DNA of 55,635 nt from Gammaproteobacteria bacterium (lineage in GTDB: Bacteria > Pseudomonadota > Gammaproteobacteria > Steroidobacterales > Steroidobacteraceae), in contig VBMV01000066.1 of assembly GCA_005878835.1 (NCBI GenBank), positions 1 through 55,635 on the forward strand, written 5' to 3'. Positions 26,207 through 32,476 of the stretch are shown in pieces. The first letter of the stretch is position 1, and each line of letters opens with the position of its first letter. A model generated the notes under the pieces. The model made no database searches and was not told the origin of the DNA. It saw nothing but the letters and a program-made list of their open reading frames with translations. The position numbers were made by a program, and so were the translations under genes.

Positions 26207-26690
26207 CGAGCTCGTCGGGCGCATCCATGCGGCCGCCCTTCGGGGGCATCACCCCGGCCTTGCCCTGATAGCCCTTGAGCGCGTGCTCGTAGAGCATGGG
26301 CTTGCCCTCGGCGATGCGCGCAGCCCAGGCGGCCTTGTCCCCGGCCCTGGGCGCCCCGGCGATGCCCTGTCCGTGGCAGGCGCTGCAGGTCTGCTCGAAC
26401 AGCTCGGTCCCGTTCTTCGGCATGGCGGCGGCGACTGCCGTGCCCGCCGCCGCGCCCTGCGCCGTCTGGATGGCGAGGGCCGAATTGTCCCGTCCGGCGA
26501 TGGCCTCCCGCGCGAGCGGGTGGATGCGCGCATCCACGTTCCTGCTGTAGTCGGCTTCGGTGAGCACCTGCAGATCCTGCGTGCGGCTGGCGACGATGCG
26601 CGCCAGCGCGAACAGCCCGACCGCGACCGCCACCAGCAGGCCGATCACCAGGCTGAAAACGTTGAAGAAGTGGGTATCCTGCTTGCTCAT
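26166..26690 (-). CDS. Membrane-anchored cytochrome c5 family protein
   Basis: 174 residues. An uncleaved N-terminal helix (NVFSLVIGLLVAVAVGLFAL, ~9-28) anchors a periplasmic monohaem domain with CSACH (~106) as haem attachment and Met in GVMPPKGG (~150) as the probable sixth ligand. It would carry electrons in respiration. A spacer of about 60 Ala-rich residues separates anchor and haem domain. The true start is the ATG at 26690, just before the anchor. Confidence 0.88.
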   Translation of the reverse strand: MSKQDTHFFNVFSLVIGLLVAVAVGLFALARIVASRTQDLQVLTEADYSRNVDARIHPLAREAIAGRDNSALAIQTAQGAAAGTAVAAAMPKNGTELFEQTCSACHGQGIAGAPRAGDKAAWAARIAEGKPMLYEHALKGYQGKAGVMPPKGGRMDAPDELVKQAVDHLVQMAQ

Positions 26691-26798
26691 GTCATCCGCT
26701 TTTCGGACGCGCCGATCGGGCCGCGAAGTATAGCCGTACGGCTGCCCGCCCCGTAAATAGACGCTCCCGGCGCCGACGCGTATGATCGCCCGCCCCAC

Positions 26799-26875
26799 GC
26801 GCCCGTAGCTCAGTTGGATAGAGTGGCAGCCTCCGAAGCTGCAGGTCGCTGGTTCGAATCCAGTCGGGCGCGCCA
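26799..26875 (+). tRNA. tRNA-Arg (anticodon CCG)
   Basis: A complete cloverleaf: acceptor stem GCGCCCG (26799-26805) with CGGGCGC (26865-26871), anticodon stem GCAGC/GCTGC around the loop CTCCGAA with anticodon CCG at 26833-26835, and the T-arm GGTTCGAATCC. The 3' CCA is encoded (26873-26875). It reads CGG codons. The restriction-modification genes start just downstream. Confidence 0.97.
26860..26869 (+). repeat. Left copy of a 10-bp direct repeat (tRNA 3' end), possible attachment site
   Basis: CCAGTCGGGC lies in the T-arm/acceptor part of tRNA-Arg and recurs exactly at 28357-28366, on the other side of the restriction-modification pair. Confidence 0.4.
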
Positions 26876-26921
26876 CTAAAAACAGCGACTTGTACTGAAG
26901 ATCGATCACGGCAGAGCAGTC

Positions 26922-26940
26922 GGTACGCACGTGGTACGCA
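26922..26940 (+). promoter_or_regulatory. Tandem GGTACGCA repeat upstream of the methyltransferase
   Basis: GGTACGCA occurs at 26922-26929 and 26933-26940, 11 bases apart, so both copies face the same side of the helix. It lies 60 bases before the methyltransferase ATG and upstream of a TTATAT tract (26954-26959). It could be an operator or a recombinase arm site. Confidence 0.35.
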
Positions 26941-26999
26941 GCTAACGCGGCACTTATATCGATTGCCTGCCGCGCAGCTTTTTGCCACAGTCGCCGCCC

Positions 27000-27668
27000 A
27001 TGTTTGAGAGCACGCCTATCGCTACCGATCTCCTCGAAGCAGTCGGTAAGCGAGCCTTCGGAACGATCCTGGCAGACCCACCTTGGCGCTTCGTGAACCG
27101 CACCGGGAAGATGGCACCCGAGCATCGGCGACTGTCCCGTTACGGTACCCTGACCACCGCCGCGATCATGGCTCTGCCGGTCGCAAAGCTTGCCGCCAGC
27201 GCCTCGCACCTGTACCTGTGGGTGCCGAATGCCCTGCTGCCGGACGGCCTGCGCGTCATGGAAGCGTGGGGCTTTCAGTACAAGTCCAATATCGTCTGGC
27301 ACAAGTTGCGCAAGGACGGCGGCAGTGACGGGCGCGGCGTCGGGTTCTACTTCCGCAACGTCACTGAACTGGTGCTGTTCGGCGTGCGCGGCAAGAACGC
27401 TCGCACATTGGCGCCGGGGCGCCGGCAGGTGAACTACATCGGCACTCGCAAGCGTGAGCACTCGCGCAAACCGGACGAGCTCTACCGCATCATCGAAACT
27501 TGTAGCTTTGCGCCGCGCCTCGAACTGTTTGCACGCGGCGCCCGGCGCGGGTGGCTTGTGTGGGGCAATCAGGCCGACGACGCATACGAGCCGACCTGGG
27601 CCACGTACAGCCACAACTCCGCTGCCGAGCGGCGACAGCTTGACCAGCTCGCGTCGGACTCCGACTAG
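27000..27668 (+). CDS. MT-A70 family adenine DNA methyltransferase
   Basis: 222 residues. The catalytic motif DPPW appears as LADPPWRF (~24-31), as in MT-A70 enzymes, most of which methylate adenine N6. The SAM-binding region near the C-terminus reads SFAPRLELFARGARRGWLVWGN. A central segment (ASHLYLWVPNALLPDGL) is typical of the family. It converges on the endonuclease gene and would protect host DNA from it. No good ribosome-binding site precedes the ATG at 27000; a TTG at 26982 is in frame but less likely. The gene is clearly less GC-rich than the flanking chromosome. Confidence 0.85.
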   Translation: MFESTPIATDLLEAVGKRAFGTILADPPWRFVNRTGKMAPEHRRLSRYGTLTTAAIMALPVAKLAASASHLYLWVPNALLPDGLRVMEAWGFQYKSNIVWHKLRKDGGSDGRGVGFYFRNVTELVLFGVRGKNARTLAPGRRQVNYIGTRKREHSRKPDELYRIIETCSFAPRLELFARGARRGWLVWGNQADDAYEPTWATYSHNSAAERRQLDQLASDSD

Positions 27669-28354
27669 CTGTCGCCGTTGTCTTCCCCGGAACCGGCGCC
27701 GAGCGGCACACGGGTCTTGCGCTTCTTGAGCGCTTGCTTGTCGTGGCGCGACTGCTCGAGCGCTTCCTGTCCGTCATCGACGTAGACCTTGCGCGTGATC
27801 GCGAACGTCAGCACTGGGCAGCCGCCGCCACCGCCGCCCTCGATGCGCGGCCACAGCTTTTCGTGGTGCGTCGTGCTCGTCACATAGGTCTTGCCCAGCT
27901 CATCGAACAGCCCGTGCAGTTCCGTGGCTCGCGTGATGATCACGCCTACGTCGATGGCCCGCAGGTCGAACAGCAATCGGAAGTTGTTGAGGTCGCGATC
28001 GAAAAACGGGTCCTTGTTGTTCCACTCGAGCTCGAGCGCCACCCGCCCCTTGAAGCAATCCACGGCGTGCGTCGGGCTGATGTACTCGGTTTCGTCCACC
28101 ACGATGCGCGTCGCAAAGGACTTCTCCTTCCAGCCGCGACCATCGAAGGCAGCATTTATTTGCTGGGAAATGGGCGACAAGCCGCCGCCCGCCGTCAATA
28201 TCTCCGAGCGCAGCAGCCGGAACGCCCGCAGCACCTCAATGATGTCCGTCCACTCGTTGGGGCAGGCCGTGGCGAGCACACCCGTAGCGTTGCGCCACTC
28301 TCTGACGTGATAGAGGTTACGCAAGTCCTCGGGGACAAGGTGCTCGGTAGACAT
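27665..28354 (-). CDS. BglII-like type II restriction endonuclease
   Basis: 229 residues. The core KGRVALELEWNNKDPFFDRD (~106-125) matches the active-site region of the BglII/BstYI endonuclease family, with a Glu-rich strand in place of a plain PD-ExK. RDLNNFRLLFDL and IDVGVIITR follow, as in that family. The tail is basic and low in complexity. BglII relatives cut sites with a GATC core; that specificity here is only inferred. Its stop codon shares the sequence CTAG (27665-27668) with the methyltransferase stop. Confidence 0.75.
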   Translation of the reverse strand: MSTEHLVPEDLRNLYHVREWRNATGVLATACPNEWTDIIEVLRAFRLLRSEILTAGGGLSPISQQINAAFDGRGWKEKSFATRIVVDETEYISPTHAVDCFKGRVALELEWNNKDPFFDRDLNNFRLLFDLRAIDVGVIITRATELHGLFDELGKTYVTSTTHHEKLWPRIEGGGGGGCPVLTFAITRKVYVDDGQEALEQSRHDKQALKKRKTRVPLGAGSGEDNGDS

Positions 28355-28356
28355 GG

Positions 28357-28366
28357 CCAGTCGGGC
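28357..28366 (+). repeat. Right copy of the 10-bp direct repeat
   Basis: CCAGTCGGGC, identical to 26860-26869 in tRNA-Arg. It lies 2 bases upstream of the endonuclease start codon and in the short gap before the dsbA-like gene. Confidence 0.4.
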
Positions 28367-28416
28367 AGCGGGGACACATGCGAGGCGAGCGCGGTCTCCA
28401 GCTCAGCGCGGGCGAC

Positions 28417-29286
28417 TCAGCGGCGATGCTCGGCGGCGACCAGGTCGCTGAGCAGCTCCATCAGCTTGGCTTCGCCGCCGGCCTTGGCCACATCGGTGGT
28501 GTACTTGCCGTTCACGACCAGCAACGGTACGCCCTCGACGTGGTAGCGCTGTGTGAGCTGCTCCGCGCGCTGCACGTTGGAGTTGACGCTGAAGGAGTTG
28601 TAAGCCTTGGCGAAGTCATCGGCGTTGACGCCGTTGCGGGCGGCGAAATTCTGCTCGACCCGCAAAGACTCCTCCTCGGTGTTCCCGGCGAGCAGGGTGT
28701 GCTGCGTCGAGATCGCGTCCATGGCCTTGGTGACCAGATCGTCGCGTCCGAGGGCCGCGAGTGTGTAGTAGAAGCGCGCGTGCGCGCGGTGCACCGGGCC
28801 CCACATCACCGGCACGCGCACGAACTCGACATATGCGGGCTTGGTCTTGAGCCAGTTCCTGATGAACGGTTCGAGCGCGTAGCAGTGCGGGCAGGCGAGC
28901 CAGAACACCTCGATCACTTCCACCTTGCCGGCAGCGACGCTGGTGGGTTGTGCGGGAACGAGCGGCTGGTAGTTCACGCCCGGCTGCCATTTGCCGTCCG
29001 GCAGCTGCGCCGCGGCGGGCAGCTCCGCAATCCGCTCGAGCGAGGTGTCGCTGCGCGCCGGTCGCTCGCCTTCCGTTTCGACCGACTCCTGGGAGGCGGT
29101 GGCCTGCTGGGACTCGCTCTGAGCGGCGTCGGCGGGCGCGGGCAGCGCACCGGTCTGGGGCGGCGCCGGGGATCGCGTGTTGGCCGCTGCAGCGGGCGCA
29201 GGCGCGACGGGCGGCGGCGGCGTGGGCTCGTGCCGTGCGCAGGCGCACAACGCAAGCAGGGCCGCCAGGGCGAGCGTACGGATCAT
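28417..29286 (-). CDS. dsbA: DsbA-like thiol:disulfide interchange protein
   Basis: 289 residues. A signal peptide or lipobox (LALLALCAC) precedes a ~90-residue Pro/Ala/Ser-rich linker, then a thioredoxin-fold domain with the active site CPHC in FWLACPHCYALEPF (~132). The cis-Pro loop is GVPLLVVNGKY (~248). It oxidises cysteines of secreted proteins. The linker is much longer than in ordinary DsbA (about 210 residues). The ATG at 29286 is preferred because GAGG lies 6 bases upstream; the ATG at 29292 abuts that site. Confidence 0.88.
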   Translation of the reverse strand: MIRTLALAALLALCACARHEPTPPPPVAPAPAAAANTRSPAPPQTGALPAPADAAQSESQQATASQESVETEGERPARSDTSLERIAELPAAAQLPDGKWQPGVNYQPLVPAQPTSVAAGKVEVIEVFWLACPHCYALEPFIRNWLKTKPAYVEFVRVPVMWGPVHRAHARFYYTLAALGRDDLVTKAMDAISTQHTLLAGNTEEESLRVEQNFAARNGVNADDFAKAYNSFSVNSNVQRAEQLTQRYHVEGVPLLVVNGKYTTDVAKAGGEAKLMELLSDLVAAEHRR

Positions 29287-29299
29287 GTGCATCCTCGAA

Positions 29300-30037
29300 T
29301 CAGCGCATACCCTGCACGTAGGAGGCCACGTCGCGGATCTGCTCGGGGGTGAGGCGCTTTGCGAGCGTGAACATCATCGTACCGTTGCGGCTCGCCTGCA
29401 GCGGGTTGGGCCCGACGTAGCGCGCGCCGCTCGCGTAGTCGTTCAGCTGCTTCACCACGTAGACGGACTGCTGCGCGCGCAGGGCGGGGTATCCGGCGGC
29501 GAGATTGCCGCGTCCCACCGGCCCGTGACAGGCGATGCACGCCGGGACCTCCCGGGTGCGGTCGCCGCGCACATAAACGGCCTGCCCATCCCGCCAGTAC
29601 GAAGGGTCGGCCTCCAGCCCCGCGGGTGTCTGGGCCTCGTAGTAGACCGCGAGATCGTCGATGTCCTGATCGCTCAGCGTGGTGGCGAGCGGCTGCATCA
29701 CCGGGTTGCCGCGTACCCCGGAGCGGAACAGCCGCAACTGCTCGGCGATGTAGACGGCACTCTGGCCGGCAAGTCGCGGCCACTCGGGATTGACGCTGTT
29801 GCCATTCGGGCCGTGACAGGCGGAGCACACCGCGGACTTGGCGGCGCCGTCGGCGAGTTTGCCATGGGTGAAGGGCAAGTCGGGTGTTGTCGCGGGCGCG
29901 GCGGCGGGGGTTGCGGCGGCAGGACTGCTCGAGGACGCCTCGGGCGCTTGCGCCGCGCTCAAGCGTGGCGCCGAGCACAGCAGCGTCCCCGCCATGGCGG
30001 CGAGCCCCATCCAAGCGACTCTCAGGCTCTGCGGCAT
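29300..30037 (-). CDS. Dihaem cytochrome c4
   Basis: 245 residues. A signal peptide (~1-29) and Ala/Pro/Ser linker precede two c-type domains with CSACH (~71) and CIACH (~167). The matching Met ligands are likely in GNPVMQPL and GTMMFTLA. The tandem arrangement is cytochrome c4, a periplasmic carrier to terminal oxidases. It lies between engB and dsbA, the order also seen in Pseudomonas, and is probably co-transcribed with the dsbA gene 13 bases downstream. Confidence 0.9.
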   Translation of the reverse strand: MPQSLRVAWMGLAAMAGTLLCSAPRLSAAQAPEASSSSPAAATPAAAPATTPDLPFTHGKLADGAAKSAVCSACHGPNGNSVNPEWPRLAGQSAVYIAEQLRLFRSGVRGNPVMQPLATTLSDQDIDDLAVYYEAQTPAGLEADPSYWRDGQAVYVRGDRTREVPACIACHGPVGRGNLAAGYPALRAQQSVYVVKQLNDYASGARYVGPNPLQASRNGTMMFTLAKRLTPEQIRDVASYVQGMR

Positions 30038-30122
30038 GTCTTCTTTCCGGCTCAGGTCCGCGATGCGAGGGCGCCGAATTGTACACTACAGACGTGCCAG
30101 CGCTTTGTTACCCCTTGAAAGC

Positions 30123-30719
30123 ATGAGCCGGTTTGACGAGGCGCGGTTTCTGATCAGCGCGGCCGCACCGGCACAGTTTCCACCGGATGCCGGCGCCGAG
30201 ATCGCCTTCGCGGGGCGCTCCAATGCGGGCAAGTCGAGCGCCATCAATGCCATCGCTCAGCGCCGCGCGCTGGCGCGCACCAGCAAGGCGCCGGGCCGCA
30301 CGCGCCTGCTGAATTTTTTCGAGCTGGCGCCGCTCAAGCGTCTGGTCGACTTGCCGGGCTACGGCTACGCGAACGTCCCGCAAGTCGAGCGGCGCGCGTG
30401 GCCGCCGCTCATCGATGCCCTGCGCGCGCGCGCATCGCTTCGCGGGCTGTTCGTGATCGTCGACTCGCGGCGCGGCCTCACCCCGGCAGACCTCGGTCTG
30501 CTCGCCTGGGCCTTGCCGGGGCACCGCGTGCACGTGCTGCTCTCCAAGGCCGACAAGCTCAATCACGGCGAGGCGGCGGCCGTGCTGCGCGCCGCGGCGG
30601 CCACCCTGGGCGGCCGGGCGACGGCGCAATTGTTCTCGGCGCTCGAGGGGACCGGCGTGACACAGGCCCAGGACACGCTTGCGGCGTGGCTGGCGTCTCC
30701 CATCGGCAAGGGGCAATAA
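30123..30719 (+). CDS. engB: Ribosome biogenesis GTPase EngB (YihA/YsxC)
   Basis: 198 residues. G1 is GRSNAGKSS (~35), G3 is DLPGYG (~77) and G4 is LSKADK (~140), defining a circularly ordinary TrmE-Era class GTPase required for 50S assembly. The ATG at 30123 begins MSRFDEARFL. It is divergent from cytochrome c4 and converges on the small RNA candidate and polA side, as in other gammaproteobacteria. Confidence 0.94.
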   Translation: MSRFDEARFLISAAAPAQFPPDAGAEIAFAGRSNAGKSSAINAIAQRRALARTSKAPGRTRLLNFFELAPLKRLVDLPGYGYANVPQVERRAWPPLIDALRARASLRGLFVIVDSRRGLTPADLGLLAWALPGHRVHVLLSKADKLNHGEAAAVLRAAAATLGGRATAQLFSALEGTGVTQAQDTLAAWLASPIGKGQ

Positions 30720-30737
30720 CAAGGGGCAATGGGCGAT

Positions 30738-30771
30738 AAAAAAGCCCCGGCGGTTGTGAAACCACCGGGGC
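30738..30771 (-). terminator. Strong minus-strand rho-independent terminator
   Basis: On the minus strand GCCCCGGTGGTT pairs over 12 positions (one wobble) with AACCGCCGGGGC around a TCAC loop, followed by TTTTTT (30743-30738). It ends the small RNA candidate and faces the engB end. Confidence 0.88.
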
Positions 30772-30890
30772 CAGACTAACCCGGTACAGGTCTCGTGAAC
30801 CGGGCTCTTACCCGCTCAGGGAGGGAAGCGGGGAGTGCGATGCACTCGTTAGGTTGGACGCGCGGCCTGGGTGCGAGTTCCGCGCCGGAT
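30738..30890 (-). ncRNA. Candidate small RNA at the engB-polA locus (Spot 42/ErsA position)
   Basis: On the minus strand a series of hairpins leads to the terminator: GAGTGC-ATC-GCACTC (30847-30833), CCCGC-loop-GCGGG (30832-30811) with a C-rich loop UUCCCUCCCUGA, and CCCGGT-loop-ACCGGG (30804-30780). The C-rich loop is complementary to Shine-Dalgarno sequences, as in many base-pairing regulatory RNAs. An A+T-rich block (30893-30940) upstream could hold the promoter, with TATGAT or GATATT as -10 candidates; the 5' end is approximate. In enteric bacteria Spot 42 and in Pseudomonas ErsA lie between polA and engB in this orientation. Identity by sequence was not established. Confidence 0.6.
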
Positions 30891-30962
30891 CGGAAAAAAT
30901 ATCTTTTCAAATCATAAGTTTGATGAAGAACTTGTATCATCCTCGCCACAGATGCGGCTCAG

Positions 30963-31532
30963 CTAGAACAGGCTCAGAACCACCGAGAGCGAGAAAATCC
31001 GCGCGTCATCGGTGTTGGGGATGCGGAAGCGCTCGTACTCGAGGCGCCCGCCGATGTTGCCGACGTGCGCCTGGGCCCCTGCGCCCCAGGCGAATTCCGT
31101 GCCCTGGTCCGAGAACGCGAAGAAACTGCTCGGTGGCAGGGTTGCGGCGCCCGAGCTTCCGTTCAGCTTCCAGTGCGACAGGCCCGCCTTGGCAAACACG
31201 TCCAGGAAGGGCACCGGAAGGGGCAGGAAGCCGACCGCGTAGCCCGCGTAGGCCTTCGCGTCCGAGTGCGCGCTGGCACCGCTGATGAACGTGTTGGTCT
31301 GGTTGCCCAGGTTCAGGTAGTCCGCCTCCACGGCAAACAGCTTGATCGGCCGAAAGCCAGCCAGCACTTTCCACGAGGTCTCGTAGATTTCGGCAAAGGG
31401 CACCCCGGTGTGAGTAATGCCTTGGACTTTGTCCTTCGAGATACCGGCGCCCACGTACAGCAGTCCGCTGTCGTCGGCCCGGGTGGCGCCGGCTGCGAGC
31501 GCCAGAAGCGTTGTGAGCAGTATCCTTCGCAT
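30963..31532 (-). CDS. Outer-membrane beta-barrel protein, copy 1
   Basis: 189 residues. A signal peptide (LLTTLLALAAGATRA) precedes a small barrel: YVGAGISKDK, SWKVLAGFRPIKLFAVEADYLNLG, YAGYAVGFLPLPVPFLDVFAKAGL and a C-terminal FSLSVVLSLF ending in the Phe typical of outer-membrane proteins. It resembles 8-strand barrels of the OmpA-N/OmpW kind. It is a clear paralogue of the gene at 31857. GGAGG lies 7 bases before the ATG, a plausible pairing target for the nearby small RNA. Confidence 0.8.
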   Translation of the reverse strand: MRRILLTTLLALAAGATRADDSGLLYVGAGISKDKVQGITHTGVPFAEIYETSWKVLAGFRPIKLFAVEADYLNLGNQTNTFISGASAHSDAKAYAGYAVGFLPLPVPFLDVFAKAGLSHWKLNGSSGAATLPPSSFFAFSDQGTEFAWGAGAQAHVGNIGGRLEYERFRIPNTDDARIFSLSVVLSLF

Positions 31533-31669
31533 GGCTGCACCTCCAACATCATCCATAACAGGTGCCGGCGGGTGTTGCCTGCTGTTGCCGCGCGGCGACA
31601 GCGCACTTGCGTGGCCGGAGTTGAAATGACTCACCGGGGAGCGGAAAGTTCGGCGCCGCCACGCTGCGG

Positions 31670-31850
31670 CTAGCCGGGCGGAGCCCATACGCGCAGTGCG
31701 CAATGCCGCGCGGCGTGCACAAAGTCGTTGTCGGTACTGAGCAATACCAGCCGATGGCGCACGCCACGCTGCGCGAGCAGCGCGTCGATGGTTCCAAGCT
31801 GTATGCCCGCGCGTCGGCAGCGATTGCTGATACCTGCTGCGTCGATCGAA
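31670..31850 (-). pseudogene. Remnant of a VapC-type PIN-domain toxin (C-terminal part)
   Basis: In one minus-strand frame, with no start codon, the residues run ISNRCRRAGIQLGTIDALLA then, after a short stretch, LVLLSTDNDFVHAARHCALR and VWAPPG before TAG at 31672-31670. This is the C-terminal half of a PIN domain; the Asp of IDAL and the Asp pair of STDNDF are typical active-site positions. The N-terminal half and any VapB antitoxin are missing, the fragment starting near the end of the downstream-neighbour barrel gene. Seen directly as a frame; the family call is from motif recognition. Confidence 0.65.
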
Positions 31851-31856
31851 CGGCGC

Positions 31857-32414
31857 TTACAGACGCAGGATCACGTCGAGCGAGATGATGCGCGCGCCGT
31901 TGGTGTTGGCAACGCTGAAACTCTCGTACTCGAGCCGGGCACCGACGTTACCGATGTGTGCCCCCGCCCCCACGCCCCAGGCAAACTCAGTGCCGCGGTC
32001 GGAGAAGGAGATCAGGTTGGCCGGGCCCGCGATCCCGACGGTGCTGCCGTCGGACTGCCAGCGCGCCAGGCCGGCCTTGCCGAACACGTCGAGGAAGGGC
32101 ACCGGAATCGGCAGGAAGCCGACCGCGTAGCCCGCGAACGCCTTGTAGTGGGCGTGGGTTTCGGCGTCGACGAAGTTATTGGTCTGACCGCCCAGATCGA
32201 TGTAGTTGGCCTCCACGGCCAGCAGGCTGATGGGGCGCAAGCCGACGAGCACTTTCCACGACGTCCGGTCGATGTCGGACAGGGTGAAGCCGTCGGCGGT
32301 AGTGATGTCGCTCAGTTTGTCCCGGACCACGCCGGCGCCGACATAGACGAGGTTGCCGGCGTGCGCGCCGCACACCCCGCAGGCCAGCAGCATCGCAGAC
32401 AGTGGTCTACGCAT
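31857..32414 (-). CDS. Outer-membrane beta-barrel protein, copy 2
   Basis: 185 residues with a signal peptide (~1-19, ending CGAHAG) and the same blocks as copy 1: YVGAGVVRDK, SWKVLVGLRPISLLAVEANYIDLG and AVGFLPIPVPFLDVFGKAGL; over these blocks the two proteins are nearly identical. The last strand is IISLDVILRL, lacking the terminal Phe of copy 1. CAGGGAGACC lies upstream of the ATG. A tandem duplication within the polA-engB interval is the simplest explanation. Confidence 0.8.
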   Translation of the reverse strand: MRRPLSAMLLACGVCGAHAGNLVYVGAGVVRDKLSDITTADGFTLSDIDRTSWKVLVGLRPISLLAVEANYIDLGGQTNNFVDAETHAHYKAFAGYAVGFLPIPVPFLDVFGKAGLARWQSDGSTVGIAGPANLISFSDRGTEFAWGVGAGAHIGNVGARLEYESFSVANTNGARIISLDVILRL

Positions 32415-32476
32415 AGACGGTCTCCCTGAAATTTGATTTTACGGTAACGCAGCCTGCCGCGCGCTTTGACCGTGCC

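Noticed and set aside
30839-30916. Plus-strand 25-codon frame after AGGGAGG in the small RNA region
   Set aside because: It overlaps perfect hairpins on the other strand, has no similarity to known peptides and no terminator on the plus strand.
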